DNA of 62,073 nt, taken from Campylobacter aviculae (lineage in GTDB: Bacteria; Campylobacterota; Campylobacteria; Campylobacterales; Campylobacteraceae). Both the position numbers and the translations under genes were made by a program. A model generated the notes under the pieces. That model was not told the DNA's origin. It did not search any database and saw only the letters and a list, made by a program, of their open reading frames with translations. The DNA lies in NCBI RefSeq assembly GCF_005406215.1, contig NZ_NXMA01000011.1, positions 1-62,073 on the forward strand, in the 5' to 3' direction. Below, one piece after another: positions 29,194 through 38,343 of the stretch; position 1 is the first letter of the stretch; each line of letters opens with the position of its first letter.

Positions 29194-29247
29194 TGTCGTA
29201 AAAATATTTTGAAATATAGATTGAACTATCTAAATCAAAGGTTTAAA

Positions 29248-29829
29248 ATGGCAAAAAAAGATAATTTTGAAGAGTATGCACAACTTGAAGAATATATCTC
29301 TCAAGAAGAAATATCACGCATAAAATCCGAACTTTTAACTTGTTCAGAGATTAATACTTCACTAACTGGAACCATTGTTGAACTTGATAAAAATTTTGCA
29401 AAGTCTATTTTAGTCACCACAAATGACATGGTAGTGGATGATCACGGATTGATTTTTGATGCTTTTATTTTTGCTGCTGCAAATTATGTTGCACAAGCTG
29501 CAATTAACAAAGAATTCTCTGTTGTTATAGGTTCAAAATGTTTTTTTTACGCTCCTTTAAAAATAGGCGATGTGCTAGAACTAGAAGCTCGTGCTTTGTT
29601 TGATGAAACTTCAAAAAAAAGAGATGTTAAAGTAGTTGGATACACCAAAGAAATTAAAATGTTTGAAGCCACTATACAAATTGTTACCACTGAAGAACAT
29701 ATATTTAAATTAAAACGCCCACCACTTACAGCAGCTAAACCTGCTGAAGATCCAAATGCTTCTGCAGCAGCAACCATGGCTAATCCAGAAGCAATGGCGT
29801 CAGCACTTATTGCATCAATGGGTAAGTAA
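29248..29829 (+). CDS. Cj0977-type hotdog-fold virulence protein, flagellar regulon
   Basis: 193 residues from ATG 29248 (AAAGG upstream; an earlier in-frame ATG at 29209 would fall inside the promoter spacing). The central domain (about 45-160) has the hotdog pattern: LVTTNDMVVDDHGLIFDAFIFAAANYVAQ and CFFYAPLKIGDVLELEARA. No acyl-CoA active site is clear. The tail is Ala/Met/Pro-rich. In C. jejuni the protein is cytoplasmic, co-expressed with flagella and needed for invasion. Its stop is immediately followed by the stop of a convergent lipoprotein gene. Confidence 0.88.
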   Translation: MAKKDNFEEYAQLEEYISQEEISRIKSELLTCSEINTSLTGTIVELDKNFAKSILVTTNDMVVDDHGLIFDAFIFAAANYVAQAAINKEFSVVIGSKCFFYAPLKIGDVLELEARALFDETSKKRDVKVVGYTKEIKMFEATIQIVTTEEHIFKLKRPPLTAAKPAEDPNASAAATMANPEAMASALIASMGK

Positions 29830-30003
29830 TTAAGGAGTCATTTTAATATCTATCCAATTGCTAGGGCAGTCTTTATGATACATTCCGCTAGCATCATAAT
29901 ACTCCTTACAATCATCATAAAAACGGTTTGAAACACCTCTTTCGTTAATAAAACATCCAGAAAATCCTAAAAGTAAAGCTACAATCAATATATATTTTTT
30001 CAT
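29830..30003 (-). CDS. Small lipoprotein (Cj0978c type)
   Basis: 57 residues: MKKYILIVALLLGFSGCF then a short Cys-containing polar tail ending DIKMTP. The lipobox is GFSGC (Cys17), and Cys32 and Cys46 could pair. It lies nine bases past the start-proximal neighbour's stop on the same strand (nuclease, 30013-30540), so likely co-transcribed. It abuts the Cj0977 homologue stop with no gap. Function unknown. Confidence 0.8.
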   Translation of the reverse strand: MKKYILIVALLLGFSGCFINERGVSNRFYDDCKEYYDASGMYHKDCPSNWIDIKMTP

Positions 30004-30012
30004 AATTCACTC

Positions 30013-30540
30013 TCAAAATCTGTTTTGTTTACGCCATTTATAAGGCTCTATTGGATTGTCATCTTTCCAAAGTCCTAATTTATGCTCTTGTGCCTTTTTT
30101 TGTTCTTTGGTATATATATTTGTATAATAAGTATCAGCCCATGCATAACCCTTGCTGACCATTAATTCATTGATATCTACATCTTTAAACTTAACAATAG
30201 CAATAATTCTACCATAAATATCTTTATTTTTGTAAAAAATTTCTACTTCTTTATTTTGCAAAATTCGTTTTAAAACATTTTTGGCTTCTTTTCCAAAATT
30301 TTGCTTAAGTTCTGGGGCATCTATACCAAAAAATCTAACCTTGCTTATTTTATTAGAATTTAAAATTTCTATAGTGTCTCCATCAATTACCTTTACAACC
30401 TTAGCTTTAAAACTTGGAGTTTTTGCTATATAATTTTGGACAAAAATCACTACAAGGAAAAAAACTAAAATAGCTAAAAGTTTTTTTGGATCACTTAAAA
30501 CACTTCTTAAATTTAAGATTTTATTATAATTTATTTTCAT
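30013..30540 (-). CDS. Membrane-anchored or secreted thermonuclease-like nuclease
   Basis: 175 residues from ATG 30540 (AGGATAAA directly upstream); the open frame extends 42 codons further but without a ribosome site. One hydrophobic segment (LLAILVFFLVVIFVQNYIA, about 22-40) anchors or exports it. The SNase domain has VIDGDTIEIL, VRFFGIDAPELKQNFG, DIYGRIIAIVKF and GLWKDDNPIEPYKWRKQN. Catalytic Arg and Asp positions appear kept. Equivalent to Cj0979c; may supply nucleotides from environmental DNA. Confidence 0.88.
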   Translation of the reverse strand: MKINYNKILNLRSVLSDPKKLLAILVFFLVVIFVQNYIAKTPSFKAKVVKVIDGDTIEILNSNKISKVRFFGIDAPELKQNFGKEAKNVLKRILQNKEVEIFYKNKDIYGRIIAIVKFKDVDINELMVSKGYAWADTYYTNIYTKEQKKAQEHKLGLWKDDNPIEPYKWRKQNRF

Positions 30541-30597
30541 TTTATCCTTATTTTTTGAAAAAATATGCCATAATTTTAACAAAGAAAAGGAGATAAA

Positions 30598-31866
30598 ATG
30601 CAAAAAGTTGTGGATAATTTTAAGGATTTGTGCAAAATTCCCCATTGTAGCTATGAAACAGAACAAATGAAAGAATTTTTAATCAACTATTCTAAGGATA
30701 AAAATTTTATAGTTAATGTAGATAAAGCTGGAAATATTCATGCCATTAAGGGTCATCCTAAACTTTGCCTACAAAGCCACTATGATATGGTATGTATGGG
30801 AGATGCACCTAAAGTTGATGTTTATGAAGAAAATGGATATCTAAAAGCTAAAAATTCAAGCTTGGGTGCAGATAATGGCATAGGTATAGCGATTATGATG
30901 AGTGCAATGAATCATTTCAAAAATCTAGAATGCCTTTTTACTAATGATGAGGAAGTTGGCTTAATGGGAGTTAATTCTTTAGAACATAAAATACAATCAA
31001 ATATGCTTTTAAATCTAGATCATGAAAGCGATAATGAAATCATGATAGGTTGCGCCGGTGGTGTCGATATAGAAGCAACTTTGTCTTATAAAAATATAAA
31101 AAGCAAGGGTAAAATTTATGAATTACAAGCACAAAATTTTAAAGGTGGTCACTCAGGGATTAATATCATAAACAATGAAAAAAGCTCCATTAAAGAAATG
31201 GCAAAATTTATAAGACAAAATCACGGAAAAATCATATTTTTTGAAGGTGGAGAAAGAGTAAATTCTATACCAAAACATGCCAAAGCTTTAGTATGTTTTG
31301 AAAACGAAATTCAAAGTAATGAATGGATAAAATGCGAATTTAAAGGTGAAAAAGAATTTGAATTTTGCGATCAAAGCGATAAACTTTTAGATACTATCAA
31401 TAGCTTTTCTCATGGAGTTAGAGCTTACGATGAAAATCTAGGTATAGTTCAAACCAGTATTAACCTTGCAACTTTAAAAATGAAAAACAATAGAATAGAA
31501 TTTACACTTTTTGCAAGATCAAATATATTAGAGGGATTAAAACAAATTGAATTTGAAACTTTAGAATTTTTTAGAGCATTTGGTTATCAAAGCAAAAGTT
31601 TCAATTTTTACCCACCTTGGGAAGGCAAACCAAATGCACTCAGTGATTTAGTTTTTAAAGCTTTAAAAAAAGTATCTCCAGAAGCTAAAATTTCAGCTAT
31701 TCACGCAGGGCTTGAATGTGGCATCATAGAGAAAAAACAAAAATTACTATGTGCTTCCATAGGTCCAAATATTTACAATCCTCATTCTACAGATGAACGT
31801 TGTGAAATAGCCTCTGTGGAAAAAATTTCTAAAGTTGTTTTTGAAGTTTTAGAAAATCTCAATTAA
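30598..31866 (+). CDS. pepD: Aminoacyl-histidine dipeptidase (PepD-like, M20)
   Basis: 422 residues. The M20C metallopeptidase pattern includes CLQSHYDMVCMG (metal-binding His/Asp), SLGADNGIGIAIMM, FTNDEEVGLMG (general base Glu) and HSGINI. The C-terminal ISAIHAGLECG contains a metal ligand. It would cut Xaa-His and other dipeptides, fitting an asaccharolytic amino-acid-using organism. AAGGAG precedes the ATG. Equivalent to Cj0980; divergent from the nuclease. Confidence 0.88.
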   Translation: MQKVVDNFKDLCKIPHCSYETEQMKEFLINYSKDKNFIVNVDKAGNIHAIKGHPKLCLQSHYDMVCMGDAPKVDVYEENGYLKAKNSSLGADNGIGIAIMMSAMNHFKNLECLFTNDEEVGLMGVNSLEHKIQSNMLLNLDHESDNEIMIGCAGGVDIEATLSYKNIKSKGKIYELQAQNFKGGHSGINIINNEKSSIKEMAKFIRQNHGKIIFFEGGERVNSIPKHAKALVCFENEIQSNEWIKCEFKGEKEFEFCDQSDKLLDTINSFSHGVRAYDENLGIVQTSINLATLKMKNNRIEFTLFARSNILEGLKQIEFETLEFFRAFGYQSKSFNFYPPWEGKPNALSDLVFKALKKVSPEAKISAIHAGLECGIIEKKQKLLCASIGPNIYNPHSTDERCEIASVEKISKVVFEVLENLN

Positions 31867-31869
31867 TCT

Positions 31870-33093
31870 TTAAAGCTCCTTGTGAAAAAATTTCTTTAAT
31901 AAAAAAACACAGAACAAGGAGCACAAGCTTACAAATGAAAAGTAAAATCCTAAATATTTTTCATACAAAAAGTCAATTACAAAAGGTGTGCAAAACGCTA
32001 GCATAGCATATGAAATATTATAAGCAAAACCCAAGCCACTAAATTTAAGCTCACTTTTAAAAATTTGAGTCATAAAAATTGGAGCAAAAGTAATAATACC
32101 TTGAGAAAAACAAACTATTAAAAAATACCATAAAAGCTGCTGATTATAAAAACTAAAAAAGATTCCAGAAACCATAAATATAAGACTAAACAAAGTGCAA
32201 ATTTTATAACTTCCCCATTTGCTAGCCAAAACGCCTTGTATAAAAGATCCAAAAACTACAGCTAAAATGCCGAAATTTTGTATCCATAAAGCCTCCTTAG
32301 CACCTATATTTAAAAGCTCTTTAAAATGCATAGGCAAAATCATCAAAGTCGCCACTCCACTTGTTAAAACTATAGTCATTAAAAAACAAATAAACATGCT
32401 CATTTTATGTGTTTTAAAAGCCTCTTTCAAAGGAAATTTTAAAAGTTTTTTCTGTGATTGCAATCTTAAAAATTCTGGAGTTTCATTTAATTTTTTTCTT
32501 AAAAATAAAACAAAAATTCCAAATATCCCACTTAAAACAAAAGGAAATCTCCATGCGTATTGCTCTATTTCAGCTGCAGAAAAATACGCACCTAAAATCA
32601 AAATTGTAAAACTTGCAAACAATAAACCTGAAGTTAAGGTAGCAGAAGCAAAACCAAGCACAAATGGAATTTGACGCCCTTTTGCAAATTCGCTAATATA
32701 CACCCAAGATCCACTTACTTCAGCTCCTATAGCCAGACCTTGAAAAATACGAATCAAAAATAAAGAAAAAGTAGAATACAACCCTATTTTTTCATAAGTC
32801 GGCAAAAAAGCTAAAATAAAATTGGGCACAACCATAAGAAATATAGACAAATAAAAAATATTTTTTCGTCCATATTTATCTCCAAAATGTGCCATGACTA
32901 TAGCACCAAATGGACGTGCTAAGTATGCCGCTCCAAAGGCCACATAAGAGTTTATTTGAGTCCAAAAAAAATCATTTTGTGGAAAAAAAATTTTAGAAAA
33001 AATATCTAAAAAAAATACAAAAAGAACAAAATCATAAAATTCTAATATACCGCCTACAGACGCATAAATAATATTTTTATATTTTTTTTGCAT
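31870..33093 (-). CDS. cjaB: MFS transporter, metabolite:H+ symporter type (CjaB)
   Basis: 407 residues from ATG 33093. Twelve membrane segments. MHS-family marks are YASVGGILEFYDFVLF at the start, HFGDKYGRKNIFYL (motif between helices 2 and 3) and RIFQGLAIGAEVSGSWVYISE. Such carriers take up organic acids or osmolytes such as proline or citrate. Downstream of cjaA in an apparent operon. A TTG at 33114 also opens the frame but lies in the hairpin at 33112-33134. No good ribosome site is visible for either start. Confidence 0.87.
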   Translation of the reverse strand: MQKKYKNIIYASVGGILEFYDFVLFVFFLDIFSKIFFPQNDFFWTQINSYVAFGAAYLARPFGAIVMAHFGDKYGRKNIFYLSIFLMVVPNFILAFLPTYEKIGLYSTFSLFLIRIFQGLAIGAEVSGSWVYISEFAKGRQIPFVLGFASATLTSGLLFASFTILILGAYFSAAEIEQYAWRFPFVLSGIFGIFVLFLRKKLNETPEFLRLQSQKKLLKFPLKEAFKTHKMSMFICFLMTIVLTSGVATLMILPMHFKELLNIGAKEALWIQNFGILAVVFGSFIQGVLASKWGSYKICTLFSLIFMVSGIFFSFYNQQLLWYFLIVCFSQGIITFAPIFMTQIFKSELKFSGLGFAYNISYAMLAFCTPFVIDFLYEKYLGFYFSFVSLCSLFCVFLLKKFFHKEL

Positions 33094-33111
33094 ATTTTTT
33101 ATATTTTTATA

Positions 33112-33134
33112 CAATAAAGGTAAAACCTTTATTG
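33112..33134 (-). promoter_or_regulatory. Hairpin spanning the cjaA stop and the cjaB leader
   Basis: CAATAAAGG and CCTTTATTG form a perfect 9-bp stem with a 5-base loop. It includes the cjaA stop codon and ends 18 bases before the cjaB ATG. With no T-tract it looks more like a processing or attenuation element than a plain terminator. Confidence 0.55.
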
Positions 33135-33965
33135 TATTTTACCGCCTTCAATAACTACATCATCGGCTCGAACATCATCACCAAAATGCTGTTTTAATGT
33201 TTCATCATAAGCTTTATGAAAAAAATGCTCTTCGCCTAATTTGATAATTAAGTTATCAATAAATTCTTTAAGTTCCTTGTCTCCTTTTTTAACCGCAGGA
33301 GCTATAACATCTTTATTTCCTAACTCTTTGATTGCCATTTTAAATTGAAGATGATCCTTTACCCAAGCAAAAAGTAAAGTATTATCATGACTTAAAGCAT
33401 CTCCTCTTTTATCCATTAAAGCTGCAAAAGTTTCGGTATTTTGATCATATTTTAAAGTTTTTATATCAGGATAGTTTTTTGTAAAATACGCATCCGCGGT
33501 TGTTCCTTTATTTATAAGTAAAGTTTTATCCTTTAAATCCTCTATGTTATCGATAGTACTATCTTTTGGCGTAACAACCCCTAAGGCAACTTTCATATAA
33601 GGCAAACAAAAATCCACCTGCTCTGCTCTTTCTGGAGTTTGAGTAAAATTAGCCAAAATAATATCAACTTTATTCGATTTTAAAAATTCTACTCTATTGG
33701 CTGCTTCGACAAGCACAAATTGAACTTTATTTTCATCTCCTAAAAGTTCTTTTGCAATACGCTTGGCCAAATAAACATCATAGCCTTGATTTTTACCTTT
33801 TTCATCTACATAACCAAAAGGTGGTTTATCACCAAAAACCCCTATTCTTACAACTCCATTTTGCTTAATTTTTTCAAGAGAATTTGCATGATCCAAATTT
33901 CCTCCGCAAGCGTTTAAAAATATAGCTACTATGGCTATAAAAATGCCTAAAAATACGTTCTTCAT
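33129..33965 (-). CDS. cjaA: CjaA, amino-acid-binding lipoprotein of an ABC transporter
   Basis: 278 residues from ATG 33965, with AGGAT upstream. Lipoprotein signal with FLNACGG (Cys20). Family 3 solute-binding fold: VVRIGVFGDKPPFGYVDEKGKNQGYDVYLAKRIAKEL, then ILANFTQTPERAEQVDFCLPY. CjaA of C. jejuni is an immunodominant surface antigen that binds cysteine. Permease and ATPase genes are not adjacent. A clear -10 (TATAAT) is at 34004-34009. Confidence 0.95.
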   Translation of the reverse strand: MKNVFLGIFIAIVAIFLNACGGNLDHANSLEKIKQNGVVRIGVFGDKPPFGYVDEKGKNQGYDVYLAKRIAKELLGDENKVQFVLVEAANRVEFLKSNKVDIILANFTQTPERAEQVDFCLPYMKVALGVVTPKDSTIDNIEDLKDKTLLINKGTTADAYFTKNYPDIKTLKYDQNTETFAALMDKRGDALSHDNTLLFAWVKDHLQFKMAIKELGNKDVIAPAVKKGDKELKEFIDNLIIKLGEEHFFHKAYDETLKQHFGDDVRADDVVIEGGKIQ

Positions 33966-34003
33966 TTTATCCTTTCTAATCATTTTGAAAATTCGAGAAA
34001 GGT

Positions 34004-34009
34004 ATTATA
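34004..34009 (-). promoter_or_regulatory. sigma70 -10 element for cjaA
   Basis: ATTATA on the plus strand reads AAGTATAAT on the minus strand, a perfect -10, 39 bases before the cjaA ATG. Confidence 0.6.
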
Positions 34010-34071
34010 CTTTAATTTTGTATTGCTTAAATAAATATCACTTTTATTTTTTAAAATTAAATATAAATTGA

Positions 34072-34077
34072 TATAAT
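34072..34077 (+). promoter_or_regulatory. sigma70 -10 element for the JlpA-like gene
   Basis: TATAAT in the context TTGATATAAT, 30 bases before the ATG at 34107; divergent from the cjaA promoter. Confidence 0.6.
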
Positions 34078-34106
34078 TTGGTTTTAAAAAAGTTTAAGGA
34101 ATGTAT

Positions 34107-35192
34107 ATGAAAAAATATATTGTATTGTTTTTAAGCGTGATCTTCTTTTTCGCGTGTAATGACAATTCACTTGATAAAAACATTGCAAAAAAGTATAAAA
34201 ACAATCTAAATTCTCAAATACAAGATACTTTAAAAGATATGCAAGAAGAATTTGAAATAAAAATAGAATTTCACGACTTTCAATGCCAAAGCAATGATAA
34301 TTTTGTAAAATGCACTAGTCCTAATTTAGAAATTTTTAGCAAAAATAATAAAAAATTGCTTAAGATTAAAAGCATAGAACTTAGTTCCAATGAGGTTTAT
34401 ACAGGAGATAAAAAAGGTCTCATTTCTATTAAGGATTTGCAAGAATTTTTATTTTCTAAAAATAAACAATTGCAATCTAAAATCACTTTTAAAGACTTAA
34501 AATTAAGCAATGAAATGATTGATGAAATCAAAAAAATACCTTTAAATAAAAATCCTAAAATTAATAATTATCTTTATGAATTAGCCGCCAACCCTTATAC
34601 AATATCATTTGAAAATTTAAACTCTGAAAAAGATAACAGCCATTATAATGATATTTTAAATATTAGTATTCAAAACAATAATAAGCTTGATTTTAATCTT
34701 AATCTAAACATAGCTTATAAATCCAAATTACTAGACATATTGGATTCTATAGGATTAAAATACAACACAGATTCACTTTCTACCGAAGAAATAAGTGATA
34801 ATAATACTGATTTAAATTTTGCATTTTCTCAAATACAAGAAAATATTATCATCCAAAATATAAAACTCGCATCTTCTTTGGATACTAAAGGTGTATTTGA
34901 AAACTATATTGAAGTAGCTAAATCTATGCTAAATTTATCTAAAGAGCAAAGTCAAAAAGAAGATCAAGTTTTAATTTTTGACAAGACCTTAAAAACATTC
35001 GAAAAAATTACACAAAATCCAATTTATAAACTTGATATAGAAATGTTTTTTAAAAATATTTCTCTAGATGCATACTCGCAAGAAAAAGAAAAAGCTATAG
35101 AAAAATTAACTATTAATGGCGAAGATTTTACTGAAATTATTCCAATTATCAGCAATGCTATTCTAAATAATCTTCTTTATGACTTTTACTAA
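34107..35192 (+). CDS. jlpA: JlpA-like surface lipoprotein
   Basis: 361 residues from ATG 34107 (AAGGAA upstream at usual spacing). Lipobox FFFACND, Cys17. The order and spacing DKNIAKKYKNNLNSQIQ, then IKIEFHDFQCQ and KCTSPN, parallels C. jejuni JlpA, an adhesin that binds host Hsp90-alpha. It lies in the same place (between cjaA and the Cj0984/hipO genes). The body is strongly diverged from C. jejuni JlpA, as expected for an exposed protein, so adhesion should not be assumed. Two cysteines may form the N-terminal disulfide. Confidence 0.78.
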   Translation: MKKYIVLFLSVIFFFACNDNSLDKNIAKKYKNNLNSQIQDTLKDMQEEFEIKIEFHDFQCQSNDNFVKCTSPNLEIFSKNNKKLLKIKSIELSSNEVYTGDKKGLISIKDLQEFLFSKNKQLQSKITFKDLKLSNEMIDEIKKIPLNKNPKINNYLYELAANPYTISFENLNSEKDNSHYNDILNISIQNNNKLDFNLNLNIAYKSKLLDILDSIGLKYNTDSLSTEEISDNNTDLNFAFSQIQENIIIQNIKLASSLDTKGVFENYIEVAKSMLNLSKEQSQKEDQVLIFDKTLKTFEKITQNPIYKLDIEMFFKNISLDAYSQEKEKAIEKLTINGEDFTEIIPIISNAILNNLLYDFY

Positions 35193-35215
35193 ACTGCTAT
35201 ATAGAAGGTGAGATA

Positions 35216-35962
35216 ATGAAAATTCTATTTTCCCCAAGCGAAAATAAAAATGAAAATTGCACACAAAATCCAATCAATGAAAATTCTTTCATCTTTAAAG
35301 AGTTATTTACCTTTAGAATGCAAGCTCTAAGTAAGTATGAAGAATATATTCAACATTCTAATTTAGAAGACTTAAAAGAACTTTTTGGCATAAAAAATGA
35401 AAATGAGATAAATAAATTCAAACACGATTTAAGAAAAGCTTCTACTCAAAGTGCCATAACACTTTATAATGGTGTAAGTTATGAATATTTGAATTTCAAT
35501 TCTTTATCTCCTGAAAGTCAAAATTATATTTTAGAAAATACCCTTATATTTTCTAATCTTTTTGGGGTTGTAAAAGCTAACGATACCCTACCCTTTTACA
35601 AATTTAAACAAGGTGCAAAACTTGGAAATTTCACTATAGAAAAATTTTATAAAGAGCATTTTAGTGATGCTTTAGATGAGTATTTGCAAAATGAAGAAAT
35701 TCTTGATTTAAGAGCAGGATTTTACGATAAGTTTTATATTCCAAAAAAGAAATTTTTCGCTTATAAATTTATAAAAAATGGTAAAGTGGTTAGTCATTTT
35801 GCAAAAGCTTACAGGGGAATTTTACTTGCTTTGTGTGCAAATATAAAAGCTAAAAACAATCAAGAAATATTAGATAATCTTCCTTCAAACCTTAAACTCA
35901 AAGAAATTCAAATCAAAGGTTTAAAAGAAGAAATTACACTTGAAATATTAGATTCTATTTAA
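35216..35962 (+). CDS. yaaA: YaaA family protein (DUF328)
   Basis: 248 residues, equivalent to Cj0984. It begins MKILFSPSENKNEN, the conserved YaaA start. NGVSYEYLNFNSL, LIFSNLFGVVKANDTLPFYKFK, DLRAGFYDKFYI and the VSHFAKAYRGILL region follow the family order. E. coli YaaA lowers intracellular iron under peroxide stress and can bind DNA. It overlaps hipO convergently by 8 bases. Confidence 0.85.
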   Translation: MKILFSPSENKNENCTQNPINENSFIFKELFTFRMQALSKYEEYIQHSNLEDLKELFGIKNENEINKFKHDLRKASTQSAITLYNGVSYEYLNFNSLSPESQNYILENTLIFSNLFGVVKANDTLPFYKFKQGAKLGNFTIEKFYKEHFSDALDEYLQNEEILDLRAGFYDKFYIPKKKFFAYKFIKNGKVVSHFAKAYRGILLALCANIKAKNNQEILDNLPSNLKLKEIQIKGLKEEITLEILDSI

Positions 35963-37106
35963 GGTATTTCAAAACCAAACTTGCGTAGTAACTTGCTGCC
36001 CTAGGCAAAAGCTCATCATTAAATACATAATGAGAGTTATGCAAGTATATATCGTTTTCATTTTCTAAAAAAGCATAAGCACATTTTCTCATTTCGCAAA
36101 AAAATCCAAAATCTTCACTTCCCATTAAAGGTTTATGGTTAAATTCGCAATTTTTTTCACCAAAAAGCTCTTTAGCTACCTCTGATGCAAATTCCACTGC
36201 TTCATCGTTATTGATAGTTATAGGGGCTATAACTTCTTTTGAAATTTTAATTTCTACATCATTTGCATCCGCTATTCCTTGGCAAATTTTACGAAGTTTT
36301 TCTTCGGTTAATTTTCTAGTTTCACTATCAAGTGCTCTAATGCTAACTTTTAAAATGGCATTATCTGGGATAATATTAAAAGCATATCCTGAGTTAAAGG
36401 CACCAATGCTTACAACAGCAGAATTTTGCGGATCAACATTTCTAGAAACTATACTTTGTAAGGCAATCACAAGCAATGAAGCCGCATATATCGGATCTTT
36501 AGTTTTTTCTGGAGCACTACCATGTCCTCCTTTACCAATGATTTCTAGGGTATAACTATCAGAAGAAGCCATCATGGCACCTTTTTTCAGATAGAATTTC
36601 TTCGACGATCCAAAAGGCATATTATGCCATCCAAAGATAAAATCACTATCAAATTTTTCAAACAATCCGTCTTTTATCATTTCATTTGCACCGCCTAAAC
36701 CCTCTTCAGCAGGTTGAAAATAAAGATTTAAAGTCCCATTAAATTCTTGATTTACTAAATATTTTGCAGCAAGTAACAATGAACTCGTATGTCCATCATG
36801 GCCGCAAGCATGCATTATATTTTCTTTTTTACTTTTATAATCTAAATTTGTACATTCTTGCATAGGCAAAGCATCCATATCTGCACGAAGCCCGATTTTT
36901 TTAAAACTATTTCCTTTTTTAAGAACTCCAACAACGCCAGTTTTGCCGATACCTTCATAAACTTCATAACCAAATTCTTTTAGCTTTTTAGCTACTAGAT
37001 TTGCGGTTTGAATTTCATCAAATCCCAATTCTGGATTTTGATGAATTTGATGACGAATTTTAATAAATTCATCCTTTAGAGCTACAATTTCTGGTATGAG
37101 TTTCAT
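35955..37106 (-). CDS. hipO: N-acyl-L-amino acid amidohydrolase (hippuricase, M20D)
   Basis: 383 residues. Closely matches C. jejuni HipO throughout with scattered substitutions. Metal-site motifs are GLRADMDALPMQE, MHACGHDGHTSSLLLAA, FQPAEEGLGGA and GGHGSAPEKTKDP. It hydrolyses benzoylglycine and related N-acyl amino acids. Hippurate hydrolysis is the classic test for C. jejuni; C. coli lacks it. It starts one base before the MFS carrier ends, so the two genes are co-transcribed. Confidence 0.95.
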   Translation of the reverse strand: MKLIPEIVALKDEFIKIRHQIHQNPELGFDEIQTANLVAKKLKEFGYEVYEGIGKTGVVGVLKKGNSFKKIGLRADMDALPMQECTNLDYKSKKENIMHACGHDGHTSSLLLAAKYLVNQEFNGTLNLYFQPAEEGLGGANEMIKDGLFEKFDSDFIFGWHNMPFGSSKKFYLKKGAMMASSDSYTLEIIGKGGHGSAPEKTKDPIYAASLLVIALQSIVSRNVDPQNSAVVSIGAFNSGYAFNIIPDNAILKVSIRALDSETRKLTEEKLRKICQGIADANDVEIKISKEVIAPITINNDEAVEFASEVAKELFGEKNCEFNHKPLMGSEDFGFFCEMRKCAYAFLENENDIYLHNSHYVFNDELLPRAASYYASLVLKYLK

Positions 37107-37107
37107 T

Positions 37108-38340
37108 TTACTTTCCCCTTTCTATAAAATGATCTTTTTTAGGTAAAATAAATTGCGAAGCAATAGCTGAGACAAAAATCAAAACAAATGTATAAACAAA
37201 ACCTAAAGTAAAACTATGTGTTTTATCTACACTAAATGATACAAGCTCAAGATTTAAAGCTAAAAGTGTAAAAGTGATACTCCAAAAAGTACTCATAATA
37301 TATGCACTACGTTGAGGGCTTGCATTTTTTAATTCTGAAGGAAGATTAAAGAAAAAAGGCCACCATAAAGAAAAAAACAAGCCTGACAAAACAGCAAAAA
37401 TTTGTATTATAATTAATTTTTCTAAAAAAAGCATACAAATTCCACTTATAAGCATACATAAACTTCCTATTAAAAGCATTATTTTAAAAGAATAACCCTT
37501 TCTTTTAAAATAAAGTCCTATAAAAGGTCCAAAGATAATAGCAAAATTAGCTAAAGCCGGAATTTCTTTTTTAGCAATATCGGCAAGTTCTTTAGTAAAA
37601 CCAGCATATTCTGCATAAAATGTAGGCAAAAAAGTAAAAATAGAATTTAAAAATAAAATAGGACCCATATAAAAAACAATCATGCCCCAAGTTAAGCGGG
37701 ATTTTAAAGCAGATAAAAATTCTTTTTTATCACTAGTCTTTTCTTGTTTTATATCTTTGTTTTCATCCTTTCCTATAAAAATCCAAAGAATGATCAAAAC
37801 TAAATTAATCCACGCATAAAAAGATAAAGAATAACGCCAATTTCCAAAATAGTTTGAAATGCTTTCAGCAAAAAGAAGTGCAATGATATAACCTACTATA
37901 TTTGAGTTAGTATTAAAACTGATCATAAAATGCAAACTTTTCTTTTCAAACCATTGTTGAGTAATGGGCACTAAACACACCAAAGCACAGGCTGAACCAA
38001 GTCCCATTAAAAAACGTATGATTAAAATTCCAAGATAACTTTCCACAAAAGTTAAAAACACACCTGAGCTAATCAAAAGACAACCTAAAAAATATCCTTT
38101 TTTAAGTCCAAATTTATAAACTAAAAAAGCTGTAAAAGAAGCACCAAAAATTTTTGCAATAATAATAATGCTTGTAATTAAAGTTGCTTGTTGATTATCT
38201 AAACCTAAATCCGACTTTATAAGCGGCATTAAAGATCCTGTAGAAGCCCAAGATGCACTACAAACAGCATACACGCTAAATATAATAAAAGCAACTCCTA
38301 TACGTTGCAAATTAAACAAAAATAAATTTTGCACAAACAC
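37108..38340 (-). CDS. MFS transporter (Cj0987c type)
   Basis: 410 residues, about 12 membrane segments. YKFGLKKGYFLGCLLISSG fits the loop 2-3 motif and RFLMGLGSACALVCLVPITQQWF the second half of the amino-terminal bundle. Substrate unknown. It lies tightly between pepT and hipO (3 bases and 1 base), so uptake of a peptide or N-acyl amino acid is a sensible guess. Confidence 0.83.
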   Translation of the reverse strand: MFVQNLFLFNLQRIGVAFIIFSVYAVCSASWASTGSLMPLIKSDLGLDNQQATLITSIIIIAKIFGASFTAFLVYKFGLKKGYFLGCLLISSGVFLTFVESYLGILIIRFLMGLGSACALVCLVPITQQWFEKKSLHFMISFNTNSNIVGYIIALLFAESISNYFGNWRYSLSFYAWINLVLIILWIFIGKDENKDIKQEKTSDKKEFLSALKSRLTWGMIVFYMGPILFLNSIFTFLPTFYAEYAGFTKELADIAKKEIPALANFAIIFGPFIGLYFKRKGYSFKIMLLIGSLCMLISGICMLFLEKLIIIQIFAVLSGLFFSLWWPFFFNLPSELKNASPQRSAYIMSTFWSITFTLLALNLELVSFSVDKTHSFTLGFVYTFVLIFVSAIASQFILPKKDHFIERGK

Positions 38341-38343
38341 TCC

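Noticed and set aside
29209-29247. Longer N-terminus for the Cj0977 homologue
   Set aside because: It would place the start about 15 bases from the sigma28 -10 with no ribosome site; AAAGG supports 29248.
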